Source: an uncultured Lachnospiraceae bacterium
GTDB taxonomy: Bacteria; Bacillota; Clostridia; Lachnospirales; Lachnospiraceae
Reading direction: 5' to 3'
Assembly: GCA_947175035.1 (NCBI GenBank)
Contig: CAMWLG010000030.1
Location: 1-37,609 of the forward strand
Length of the DNA stretch: 37,609 nucleotides
Shown: positions 8,229 to 17,145 of the stretch, one piece after another
Numbering within the stretch: position 1 is the stretch's first letter
Layout of the letters: each line of letters begins with the position of its first letter
Notes under the pieces: model-generated
Told to the model about the DNA's origin: nothing
The model's database searches: none
Seen by the model: only the letters and a program-made list of their open reading frames with translations
Position numbers and translations under genes: made by a program

Positions 8229-10679
8229 ATGCGAAAAATTATTTCCTTGAATTATAATTGGCTCTTTACCAAGACACCCTATGCCGACCTGTCGGAAAAG
8301 GACACCAGCTGGCACACGGTCTCCCTGCCCCACACATGGAATGCCGTGGACGGAGCTGACGGCAGCGGGGACTATTACCGCGGGGAATGCTGCTACAAAA
8401 CCTCACTGAATCCCGCTGCGCTTCTTGCGGGCACCCCTTGGAGCAACTGCCGCCATGTGGGTGCTTCCTGTAATTCCTGTCATTCGAAGGAGGATGCCGC
8501 ATCAGACGATACACCCCATTCTTCCAGTCTGCATCCTTTTCATGCCGTCCTTCGCATCCCTGCCCTCTCCCTGCGTGGCAGCTTCTATGTGAATGGCAAA
8601 GAATCAGGCTCCCACGAGGGCGGATACTCTGCTTTCACCGTGGATATCACACAGGAATTTCGCCAGGCGCGCAGATCCGGAGACGATCTGGAGCTCATCA
8701 TCAGCGCCGACAACAGCCATCACAGTAATATTTATCCCCAGACTGCGGATTTTACTTTCTATGGCGGCCTCTATCGAGGTGTTGAGCTTCTTATTTTACC
8801 GGATTTTCATTTTGAGGCAGGATTCCATGCCTCCAAAGGACTGGCCGTCACCTGTGAACTCATGGAGGAATCGGAACATGCCATGCTTCACCTGAACAGC
8901 TGGGTCAACAAAGCCACTCCCGACTATACCATCCGCTACCAGATTGTGGACAGGGATGGAAATATCGTCGCCGAGTGCTGGCGTCCCGCAGCGGAGCCAA
9001 AGGCGGATATTCTATTTCCCCATCCCCATCTGTGGCAAGGGGTGGACGACCCTTACCTCTACCGCTGCAGTGCCACCTTGGTCTATCGCAACGAATTGGT
9101 GGACCAGGTGTCCACCACCTTCGGCATCCGGGAATTTTATGTGGATTCTGAAAAAGGATTCTTCCTGAACAAAAAGCCCATGATGTTACGGGGTGTATCC
9201 CGCCATCAGGACTGGCTTTATGAGGGCTATGCATTGACTAGGGAACAACATTTCAGGGATGCGGAGTTGATTCAGGAGATCGGCGCCAACACGGTGCGGC
9301 TCGCCCACTATCAACACAGCGAGGATTTCTATGACGCCTGCGACGAATTTGGCTTTATCGTGTGGGCGGAGATTCCCTATATCAGCATTCAGAGCGACGA
9401 CCCTGACGCCCATAAGAACTGCCGCCAGCAAATGATGGATTTGGTTTACCAGAACTACAACCACCCTTCCATCTGTTTCTGGGGTCTGTCCAACGAGATC
9501 ACCATCGGCGGGGAAAGACAAAAGCTTGTGGAAAATCATAAAGATTTGAATGCCTTGGTGAAACAGATTGACCCGAGCCGCCTTACCACCATGGCTCACG
9601 TGACCATGCTGCCCATGGATTCTCCCCTCCACGGGATCACGGATGTGGAAAGCTATAATCATTACTTTGGATGGTATGGTGGAAGCTATGATTACAATGA
9701 GAAATGGCTGGATGAATTTCATGAAAAATATCCCGAAATATGTCTCGGACTCTCGGAATACGGTGCCGAAGGTATCATCACCTACCAGCCTGATACCGCC
9801 AGATGCAGAGATTATTCCGAGCGATATCAGGCCGAATACCATGAGCATATGGCGAAAATCCTCATGGAGCGCCCCTATCTGTGGAGCACCCATGTGTGGA
9901 ATATGTTTGATTTTGGCTGTGCCGCAAGAGACGAGGGCGGCGTGGCGGGCCGTAACAACAAAGGCTTAGTGACGATGGACCGCCAGATTAAGAAGGAAGC
10001 CTTTTTTGTGTACAAAGCCTATTGGAGTAAGGAGCCCTTTGTCTACCTGTGCGGCAGAAGGTATGCACGCCGCGCGAGCGAAACCACGCAGATCAAAGTT
10101 TACTCCAACCAATCCCAAGTAAGCCTGTATGTGAACGGCGAGCTTTTTACCACCTCAGTGGGCAGCAAAGTCTTTCTATTCGAAGATGTCCCTTTAGAAG
10201 AGGGCTTTAATTACCTCACTGCCGTGGCAGGAGGCACGGGCAATGCAGAGGTCAGCGACACGATCACCTTGGAGCGGGTGGATGAAAAACCCGCCATCTA
10301 CACTTTGCCGGAGGAGGAAGGCGCAGAAGATGGCGTCACCAACTGGTTTGACAAGATAGAGACCGTAGCAAGTGACGCTCCCATGGAATACTCCGACACA
10401 CATTACTCCGTCTACGACAAGATCAATGATATCCTCGCCAACGAGGAGGCGTATCAAATCCTCTCCGCCTCCCTCTCCTCCATGAGCGGCATGAAGCTGA
10501 AAAAAGGTATGCTCGCGATGATGGGAGAGAAAACCCTGATGGAAATGACGGAAACACTGCGCTCCATGGGTAATCCTGCGGGCTCCTCCGAAAACGCATC
10601 CGGGGGCTCCCGCAGGATTCCGGAAAATGCCCTGCAGATCATTAATTCAGAGCTAAATAAAATACAAAAACACCTTTAA
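8229..10679 (+). CDS. glycoside hydrolase family 2 protein (beta-galactosidase/beta-glucuronidase-like)
   Basis: This 816-residue protein has no signal peptide, so it is likely cytoplasmic. The N-terminal jelly-roll domain (about 1-220) carries LPHTWNAVDG and YRGECCY; an immunoglobulin-like domain follows; the TIM barrel (about 310-600) has WAEIPYIS, acid/base Glu423 in GLSNEI, and nucleophile Glu510 in LSEYGAEG. A Ser/His/Cys-rich insert lies at about residues 58-98 between the first jelly-roll strands. The C-terminal part beyond about residue 700 is a helical extension that I cannot assign. GH2 enzymes release beta-linked galactose, glucuronate or mannose; the sugar cannot be fixed from sequence. 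GGAAAGG precedes ATG 8229. A TATAAT lies at 8164-8169 but lacks a good -35. Confidence 0.9.
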   Translation: MRKIISLNYNWLFTKTPYADLSEKDTSWHTVSLPHTWNAVDGADGSGDYYRGECCYKTSLNPAALLAGTPWSNCRHVGASCNSCHSKEDAASDDTPHSSSLHPFHAVLRIPALSLRGSFYVNGKESGSHEGGYSAFTVDITQEFRQARRSGDDLELIISADNSHHSNIYPQTADFTFYGGLYRGVELLILPDFHFEAGFHASKGLAVTCELMEESEHAMLHLNSWVNKATPDYTIRYQIVDRDGNIVAECWRPAAEPKADILFPHPHLWQGVDDPYLYRCSATLVYRNELVDQVSTTFGIREFYVDSEKGFFLNKKPMMLRGVSRHQDWLYEGYALTREQHFRDAELIQEIGANTVRLAHYQHSEDFYDACDEFGFIVWAEIPYISIQSDDPDAHKNCRQQMMDLVYQNYNHPSICFWGLSNEITIGGERQKLVENHKDLNALVKQIDPSRLTTMAHVTMLPMDSPLHGITDVESYNHYFGWYGGSYDYNEKWLDEFHEKYPEICLGLSEYGAEGIITYQPDTARCRDYSERYQAEYHEHMAKILMERPYLWSTHVWNMFDFGCAARDEGGVAGRNNKGLVTMDRQIKKEAFFVYKAYWSKEPFVYLCGRRYARRASETTQIKVYSNQSQVSLYVNGELFTTSVGSKVFLFEDVPLEEGFNYLTAVAGGTGNAEVSDTITLERVDEKPAIYTLPEEEGAEDGVTNWFDKIETVASDAPMEYSDTHYSVYDKINDILANEEAYQILSASLSSMSGMKLKKGMLAMMGEKTLMEMTETLRSMGNPAGSSENASGGSRRIPENALQIINSELNKIQKHL

Positions 10680-13348
10680 TCCTCCGGTGAATTGCACAGC
10701 CATCCCACCAGCACGATACACTCGTGGGCAATCAGGGGAAAGGCCGCCAAGCCCGCTAAGAGCAGCCACTCTTCTGCGGAGAGCCATGCCGTGCCAAACG
10801 CGTTTACCAAGAATGGGATTTTGGTCACTGCAAATTGCAGGGCCAGTCCCACGGCGGCGGCAATCAGCATCAGCTTGTTCTCCCTGTGGTTCATGCGAAA
10901 TACAGAGCGGGTTACATCCCGCATTCCCACGGCATGGAACAGCTGTGACATACCAAGCACCGTGAACGCGTATGTCTGCGACTTAGTCAGGATTCCGCTG
11001 TTTCCCAGCATTTCACGGATACCGTTTAGGTCGAGTCCCCTGCCTGTCGCCTGCAAAGCCGAACAAGGCAGCAGCAGGAACGCCATTAGGCTGATCCCGG
11101 CGATCAGTAGACCGTAAAAAAGGGTACACGCCAGACCTCCCCTGGCAAACAGGCTTTCCCCCGATTGTCTGGGATTTTGCTCCATCAAGCTTTTCCCATC
11201 ATTTTTGTCCACCCCCAACGCCAGCGCCGGCAGAGAGTCCGTGATGAGGTTGACCCACAGGATATGACTGGATTTTAACGGGGAAGCCATACCCAGCAGC
11301 ACTGCCGTGAACATAGTGAGAATCTCACCCATATTGGACGAGAGCAGAAAGATCACTGATTTTCGTATATTCTCATATACACCCCGCCCCTCTTCAATGG
11401 CTTTTTCTATGGTGGCAAAATTATCGTCCGCCAGTATCATATCCGATGCCTGTTTCGCCACATCCGTGCCGTTTTTTCCCATGGCAATTCCAATATCCGC
11501 GCTTTTCAGGGAAGGAGCGTCATTCACACCGTCTCCGGTCATCGCCACGATATCTCCGGATTCCTTGAACCCTTTTACAATGCGCACCTTCTGGGCGGGG
11601 GACACTCTGGCAAACACCGTGATATCCCTGCTTTTCAGCTGTTCTGAAAGTTCCTTTGCATCCAGCCGCTGAAGCTGTTCCCCTGTCATACACTGGGTCA
11701 TCCGCCCGGCGATCCCCAACTGCCTGGCAATGGCAAAAGCCGTCTCCACATGGTCTCCCGTGATCATCACGGTCTTGACTCCCGCCCGCCTGAAAGTCTC
11801 CACCGCCTCCACCGCCTCCGGACGAACGGGATCACGCATCCCCACCAAGCCCAGAAAAGTCAGCCGCTCCTCCTTGGGCTCCCCTGTCCCGCGGTACATG
11901 GCCACCGCCAACGTCCGAAGTGCCTCGGCAGACAGCTTCTCTAAAACTTTCTCCACCTCTCTCTTTCGCGCGGGAGTCAGCCGTTCCTCTCTGCCGTGGG
12001 TCTTGATATATGTACATTTGTTCAGTACGATATCCGGCGCTCCCTTGGTGTAACTTACCCGTTTTCCCCGGATATCCTCGTGAAGTGTTGTCATCATCTT
12101 CCGTTCAGAATCAAAGGGCAGCTCTCCTATCCTTGGCATCTGCTGCTCGAGATCCGTCTTTTCAAACCCATATTTTCCAGCATAATCCAACAGTGCAAGT
12201 TCTGTGGGATCCCCTAACCGTCCACAGGCTACTGCGTCATTACATAATACCATTCCCCGCAGGAAGTCCTCCGAAGGATTCTCGTCCGTTAATAGGATTC
12301 CTTTGCCCGCCTCAAAACACATCTCCACTGTCATGCGATTTTGAGTCAGTGTTCCGGTCTTGTCCGAACATACCACATTTACCGCCCCTAATGTCTCCAC
12401 AGACGGAAGCCTGCGGATGATGGCGTTGGCCTTTACCATTCTGGTCACCGACAATGCAAGACAGATGGTCACAACGGCCGGCAGCCCCTCCGGCACCGCC
12501 GCCACCGCCAGCGAGATAGCCACCAAAAGCATCTCCATGATACCCCGGTGCTGACACATGGCAAGCAGGAACAGCCCGCCACACAAAAGCAAGGACAGAA
12601 TACTCAACACCTTCCCCAAATCTCCCAGACGCCTCTGCAGCGGTGTCAGCTCCTCGCCGCCCTCCGATATCATGGAAGCAATCTGCCCAATCTGGGTCTG
12701 CATCCCCGTGGCAACCACAATCCCCTCCCCGTGGCCACCGGTGACGATCGTGGACATAAATGCCATATTATGCCTGTCCCCCAGCGGTATCTCCTCCTCT
12801 GGCTGACCTGTCGAACCACTCTCCCCCGTCATATTCCCCGGCTGATAATCCGCCATCTTGTCCACCGGAAGATTTTCACCGGTAAGCGCGGACTCTTCAA
12901 TCTTCAGATTGACTGTGTGTGTCAGTTCCAGATCCGCCGGCACCTGCCCCCCTGCCTCCAGACATACCAAGTCCCCGACCACCAGCTCGGAGGCTGCAAT
13001 CTCTTTCTTACTGCCGTCCCTCACCACAATCGCGTGGGGACTGGTAAGCTTGCGCAGGGCTTCCAATGCCTTTCTTGCCTTGCCCTCCTGCACCATTCCC
13101 ACAAAGGCATTGACAAACACCACCACCCCGATAATCGCCGCATCCGCAACCTCTTTTAAAAGAAAAGAAATGACAGCCGCCCCCAGAAGCACATAGATCA
13201 AGGGATCATTCAACTGCGCCAGAAAAGTTTCCAACGCCGTCCTGCTGCGGGCAGCCTGCAGCTCGTTTTTGCCCTCTATCATAAGCTTCTCCGCTGCCTG
13301 TTCTGAACTTAATCCCTGATAATCAGCCTTGTGTGAATAGTTATCCAT
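10676..13348 (-). CDS. P-type ATPase, calcium-transporting type (P2A)
   Basis: This 890-residue cation pump has the N-terminal cation ATPase domain, the actuator motif LTGENLPV (TGES-like), the membrane motif PEGLPAVVT of SERCA/PMR1-like pumps, the phosphorylated Asp329 in CSDKTGTLT, the nucleotide-domain KGAPD, and the hinge MTGDGVNDAPSL. The C-terminal membrane part includes NLITDSLPALALG. The PEGLP and NxxxD residues support calcium export from the cytoplasm, although manganese cannot be excluded. ATG 13348 is used because AGGAAAGGGG lies upstream; an ATG at 13375 lacks a ribosome site. The gene ends inside the GH2 stop region: the two TAA stops share the palindrome TTAA at 10676-10679. 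Confidence 0.93.
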   Translation of the reverse strand: MDNYSHKADYQGLSSEQAAEKLMIEGKNELQAARSRTALETFLAQLNDPLIYVLLGAAVISFLLKEVADAAIIGVVVFVNAFVGMVQEGKARKALEALRKLTSPHAIVVRDGSKKEIAASELVVGDLVCLEAGGQVPADLELTHTVNLKIEESALTGENLPVDKMADYQPGNMTGESGSTGQPEEEIPLGDRHNMAFMSTIVTGGHGEGIVVATGMQTQIGQIASMISEGGEELTPLQRRLGDLGKVLSILSLLLCGGLFLLAMCQHRGIMEMLLVAISLAVAAVPEGLPAVVTICLALSVTRMVKANAIIRRLPSVETLGAVNVVCSDKTGTLTQNRMTVEMCFEAGKGILLTDENPSEDFLRGMVLCNDAVACGRLGDPTELALLDYAGKYGFEKTDLEQQMPRIGELPFDSERKMMTTLHEDIRGKRVSYTKGAPDIVLNKCTYIKTHGREERLTPARKREVEKVLEKLSAEALRTLAVAMYRGTGEPKEERLTFLGLVGMRDPVRPEAVEAVETFRRAGVKTVMITGDHVETAFAIARQLGIAGRMTQCMTGEQLQRLDAKELSEQLKSRDITVFARVSPAQKVRIVKGFKESGDIVAMTGDGVNDAPSLKSADIGIAMGKNGTDVAKQASDMILADDNFATIEKAIEEGRGVYENIRKSVIFLLSSNMGEILTMFTAVLLGMASPLKSSHILWVNLITDSLPALALGVDKNDGKSLMEQNPRQSGESLFARGGLACTLFYGLLIAGISLMAFLLLPCSALQATGRGLDLNGIREMLGNSGILTKSQTYAFTVLGMSQLFHAVGMRDVTRSVFRMNHRENKLMLIAAAVGLALQFAVTKIPFLVNAFGTAWLSAEEWLLLAGLAAFPLIAHECIVLVGWLCNSPED

Positions 13349-13473
13349 CGCCAATCCCCTTTCCTGGTATGTCATGCCATATTACGTATTGTGTTTGCTT
13401 TGGTTGATGTACTAGCATCATATGCCCTCGGAGGGACAAGTATGCATAGCCAGAATGGTATGGCTTTGGGACG

Positions 13474-13645
13474 AAACAGTTCAGCCCTCACATTCATAAA
13501 AGCGTCTGCTTCGCATCCGTCGCCGCTATGCGGCTCACCTTTTATTTCATATGAGGGCGCTCCGCTCATGAAATAATTTATAATCAGTGCTTTGTGTGCA
13601 AGCACCCACGCACAGCTTATAAATCATTTCATGGCTGAACTGTTT
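13474..13645. mobile_element. 172-bp palindromic, MITE-like element
   Basis: Perfect 13-bp terminal inverted repeats (AAACAGTTCAGCC at 13474-13486 and its complement at 13633-13645) enclose nested hairpins: a 17-bp arm with one mismatch (13567-13583 against 13616-13632), a TTATTTCAT/ATGAAATAA stem around 13544-13575, and GTGCTT/AAGCAC. GGGAC occurs on both sides (13468-13472 and 13646-13650), as a 5-bp target duplication would, with one extra base at the left end. It encodes no convincing protein. It fills most of the 390-bp gap between the ATPase and chemoreceptor genes. Related copies elsewhere in the genome would confirm mobility. Confidence 0.55.
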
Positions 13646-13738
13646 GGGACAATACATTTTTTATTTAGTGGTAGAAAAAAATGATTTTTTATGGTATTAT
13701 GTAAGAAATCGGATATTCTATAAGCAGGAGGTAGCTTT

Positions 13739-15139
13739 ATGTTTGGCAGCAAAGCGGAGAAAGCATTACCCAACAACGATAATATGATTTTGATAGAATG
13801 GATGGACAAGGCGATTGCCGGTGACTTCACCCTGGTGGATACCAGCCAATTTCAGGATGCCGGAGTAGCCGAGAAGTATAATCAGGTATTACAGTCCTTT
13901 GTGAAATTGAACAATAACTTTGTCATGAAGCTCAACGATGCCATGACCCTCGTGGGTGACAGCAGCTGCGTGAAATCCATGATTGAACAGCTCAATTCGC
14001 AGACCACTGCCATCAATGATATACAGGGTTCCAGCCAAGAGCTTGGGACTTCCATTCAGAACATTCAGGACGCCGTCTACAACATTCAGGAACAGACGCA
14101 CGCCGTTATGCAAGACGCCGACTCCTGCGTGAAGGACATGAATTCCAGCATTCGCACTGTGGATGCCTCCGTTTCCAGCGTCCTTAATATTAATGAGCAA
14201 ATTGCTGATTTCCAGGCGAAAGCTGCCAAGATTAACGAGATTATTGATATTGTCAAAAAAGTTGCCAGCAAGAGCGGCCTGTTGGCTCTCAATGCCTCCA
14301 TTGAGGCCGCAAGAGCGGGGGAAGCAGGCAAGGGCTTTGCCGTGGTTGCCAATCAGGTCAAAGAGCTCTCCGCCAACACCACCCAATCTGCCGAGGATGC
14401 CATGCTTTATGTGCGTGAACTGTTAGACGGAATTTCCAGCCTTGCGGAATCCATCAACGCCACCGCTGCCCAGCTGACCTCCGGAAATACCAATATTCAC
14501 CACTCTTTGGAGAGTCTGGAGCATATGAATGAGAATATGAAGCTTATGAGCTCTGAGATTGATCAGATTTATGGGGAAATCAACACCCAGTCCGGTCTGA
14601 CGGAATCCTTTGTGGCATCCATTGACACGATCGCCGCAAGCTATGAGGATTTGTCCAAGGGTTGTGTGAGCACTGGCGCACACATGTTTAAGAGTTCCCG
14701 TGTCATCGACAACCTGCGCTCCGACGTGGCAAGACGGCGCGCAAAGCTTTACACACAAGATTGGCTCTCTGTCTACAAGATTGACCATCTGATCTTTACC
14801 TGGCGCGTGTACAACAATTTGGCTGATTTTGAACATTTGCTGGTGACTCAGGTCAACAATCCCACCAGCTGTAAGTTTGGCAAATGGTACACCTCACAGA
14901 CTGACCCCCGCATCACGGGCTCCGCAGCCTTTAAAGATGCAGTCAAATACCACAATGAGCTCCATGCCCACGGCACGGACTCCTGGAATGCCAAGGAGGA
15001 AGGGAACCGCGCGGAGGCCGTCCGCCACTTCCAGATGGTGTATGATACTTATCCTAAGTTCTCAAAGGCATTGGAGGATTTGAAGAAGGTGATTGCCTCC
15101 ACGGGGGATACCGGATTCTCCAAAATTGAAGATATTTGA
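13739..15139 (+). CDS. soluble methyl-accepting chemotaxis protein with C-terminal CZB zinc domain
   Basis: The 466-residue product has no signal peptide or membrane segment, so it is a cytoplasmic chemoreceptor. Residues about 60-340 form a coiled coil whose signalling tip reads [20 protein letters not shown] (around 180-200), the contact site for CheA and CheW. The C-terminal part (about 345-440) is a chemoreceptor zinc-binding domain with candidate ligands His349, Cys378 (in CKFGKWY), His405 and His409. CZB domains are known to bind zinc and to sense oxidants or zinc, and in some bacteria also regulate c-di-GMP enzymes. AGGAGG lies seven bases before ATG 13739. It is a single gene, closed by the terminator at 15167-15205. 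Confidence 0.93.
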   Translation: MFGSKAEKALPNNDNMILIEWMDKAIAGDFTLVDTSQFQDAGVAEKYNQVLQSFVKLNNNFVMKLNDAMTLVGDSSCVKSMIEQLNSQTTAINDIQGSSQELGTSIQNIQDAVYNIQEQTHAVMQDADSCVKDMNSSIRTVDASVSSVLNINEQIADFQAKAAKINEIIDIVKKVASKSGLLALNASIEAARAGEAGKGFAVVANQVKELSANTTQSAEDAMLYVRELLDGISSLAESINATAAQLTSGNTNIHHSLESLEHMNENMKLMSSEIDQIYGEINTQSGLTESFVASIDTIAASYEDLSKGCVSTGAHMFKSSRVIDNLRSDVARRRAKLYTQDWLSVYKIDHLIFTWRVYNNLADFEHLLVTQVNNPTSCKFGKWYTSQTDPRITGSAAFKDAVKYHNELHAHGTDSWNAKEEGNRAEAVRHFQMVYDTYPKFSKALEDLKKVIASTGDTGFSKIEDI

Positions 15140-15166
15140 CGGAACGTTGAATCGTATATGAAATAA

Positions 15167-15205
15167 AATCCGGTATCATCTGAAAATGATACCGGATTAA
15201 TTTTT
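15167..15205. terminator. bidirectional intrinsic terminator
   Basis: A perfect 13-bp stem (AATCCGGTATCAT at 15167-15179 with 15186-15198), loop CTGAAA, is followed by a T-run on the plus strand and preceded by A-rich sequence that gives a T-rich tail on the minus strand. It lies between the convergent chemoreceptor and LRR genes and can serve both. Confidence 0.85.
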
Positions 15206-15209
15206 ACTC

Positions 15210-17105
15210 TTATTCTATCAATAGCACATCCTCCATCCCCTCTCTGTTATGCAGGGGATTGTCCTTGCACACCACCACATCCAACCATGGAAGCCCCTTG
15301 AGCGGCGACAGGTCAGTGATATAATTATCCGACACGTCCAGATAATTCAACTCAGCCATACCGGACAAAAACGACACATCCTCCAACTCATGTCCGGGAA
15401 TATACAACATACGTAAATTCGGAAAATATTCAAAAAATTCCGGAATATCCTGCAAGGCAATCTTCTTATCACTGTCCTGACCCCAATAATCCCAGCTGCC
15501 GTCTTCCAGCAGCTTACGCAATTTCGTCCCCGTCATATCCAACTCTTCCACCAAGAGACAGGGAGTCATTTTGCTCACATCCAAACCGACCTCCGCATCG
15601 TTCAGATACACCCATTTTATGGTGGGCACTTGGAAGATGACGCTGATATCATCCCACACAAAACTATCCGTCAAATCAATGGTCTCCAGGCTGGACATTT
15701 TATAAATCTCATCCAGGAATCCGTCATAGACGGACATATCAATCAAATTCAGCTGTTTCAGATTGGTGAGAGACGCCAAGAAGGCTCCGTCCCCGCTGCC
15801 TGCATCCTCAATGGTCAATTCCTCCAATTGGGTCAGCTTCGCCAGATTTTCAAATCTGTCATAATTGCCCAGATGCAGGTACTTTAATTGTTTCAGTCCT
15901 GACAAATCCGGCGCCTGCATAGGCACATCAAACTTATAGTTCACAAACAGCTCCAATTCCTCCAGCTCGGTGCATTGGAGCACCACACTGTAATCATCCA
16001 CCCCGTAATTGCGCTCCAATCTCAACGTCTTCAAGGTGTCCGCGCAGTCCTCTATGGCATCCAGGTGCTTCAAATCCGTGCCAATCAAATCCAACTCTAT
16101 CAGCTGATCCATCTCCCGCACGAATCCGATATCCCGAAGCTTGCCGGACTCTATGCCAAGCACCTCCAACTGCGGCATATCATAGAGCTCCTCATAGTCC
16201 TGCAATCTCTCCGCATCCGTCAGAATCAGCTCCTTAAGGGACTGCAGCTTAGAGATTCCCTTTATGCTTTCCACATAGTCAGCGTCTATTGTCAGATGCT
16301 CCAAGCTCTCAAATTGTTCAATTCCCTCAAGCCCGCCATCAATCAGATCGCTCTCGGCCTGCACCCACATCAGCTTTGAGACATCCATAGCCCTTGCAAT
16401 CGCTGGAAGAGGCGAACCACAGCGAAGGAATCTCAACTCAGTCAGATTACTCCAATCCGTCCTCCAGTCCAGCTCTTCCTCCATCAACAGACAGGTTAGC
16501 CCGGAAAAATAATTCAAATCTCCGACCCTAAGACGTTGATTCTCAGGGATATAAGTTGCGCCGCTGCCGTCCTCAAGTATGTAATACACCGCAGTAGTCC
16601 CACTTTCTCCCAACTCATAGAATTCCAAATAGGCAATACTCTCTATCTCCTCCTGCGTGACTCTGTCCAGGCTTTTGTCAAAGATTGCCTCCACCAGCTC
16701 AGTCAACATCCCATCCTCGGGTCTTGATACCACCTGCCTGTCAGCATCCGCATTCGCCACACCATTGGAGCCGGATCCCCGCTTTCCTCCGCCTCCACTT
16801 CCGCTCTTCACCTGCGAATCAGCTGTCGGTTCCTCATAGGTGCTAAGCAGATACACCCCGCCTGCCACCATCGCTCCAATCAAAGCCACAATCACTACAA
16901 TCGCCACCATAACAACCACGCCGATCACCGTGCTATCATTATTTGTGCGGGAACCGCCCTGCGTGCCATACTGATTACTCGTCTGCCCCTGCGAAGCATC
17001 TGTGTTATATGGATTGCGGTATCCACAATCCGGACAGGTAGGGCAGCCTGCTACCATCACCAATTTTCTGCTACAAAGCGGACATCTGTCCTGATCTCGA
17101 CTCAT
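15210..17105 (-). CDS. zinc-ribbon, single-pass membrane, leucine-rich repeat protein
   Basis: The 631-residue product starts with a zinc ribbon (cysteines 8, 11, 21, 24 and 27; CPLC and CPTCPDC), then a polar Gln/Asn/Ser linker, a single membrane helix (about residues 59-84), a Gly/Ser-rich spacer, and a long run of leucine-rich repeats of about 22-24 residues (pattern LxxLxxLxLxxT/N) from about 190 to the end. The predicted topology is a zinc ribbon inside and repeats outside, as in other Clostridial proteins of this layout. The repeats suggest protein or surface-polymer binding; the partner is unknown. ATG 17105 follows GGGGGAAGAG. It is 40 bp downstream of the ABC transporter ATPase gene and may be read with it. 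Confidence 0.85.
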   Translation of the reverse strand: MSRDQDRCPLCSRKLVMVAGCPTCPDCGYRNPYNTDASQGQTSNQYGTQGGSRTNNDSTVIGVVVMVAIVVIVALIGAMVAGGVYLLSTYEEPTADSQVKSGSGGGGKRGSGSNGVANADADRQVVSRPEDGMLTELVEAIFDKSLDRVTQEEIESIAYLEFYELGESGTTAVYYILEDGSGATYIPENQRLRVGDLNYFSGLTCLLMEEELDWRTDWSNLTELRFLRCGSPLPAIARAMDVSKLMWVQAESDLIDGGLEGIEQFESLEHLTIDADYVESIKGISKLQSLKELILTDAERLQDYEELYDMPQLEVLGIESGKLRDIGFVREMDQLIELDLIGTDLKHLDAIEDCADTLKTLRLERNYGVDDYSVVLQCTELEELELFVNYKFDVPMQAPDLSGLKQLKYLHLGNYDRFENLAKLTQLEELTIEDAGSGDGAFLASLTNLKQLNLIDMSVYDGFLDEIYKMSSLETIDLTDSFVWDDISVIFQVPTIKWVYLNDAEVGLDVSKMTPCLLVEELDMTGTKLRKLLEDGSWDYWGQDSDKKIALQDIPEFFEYFPNLRMLYIPGHELEDVSFLSGMAELNYLDVSDNYITDLSPLKGLPWLDVVVCKDNPLHNREGMEDVLLIE

Positions 17106-17145
17106 TTCTCTTCCCCCTCATTCATGTATTTCAATCTTTCACATT

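Noticed and set aside
9186..9893. Minus-strand open frame of 235 codons inside the GH2 gene
   Set aside because: It lies opposite the catalytic barrel, whose conserved motifs are in the plus frame; no ribosome site or domain.
13391..13576. 61-codon plus-strand open frame through the palindromic element
   Set aside because: It has no ribosome site and its codons are dictated by the inverted repeats; it is not a credible gene.
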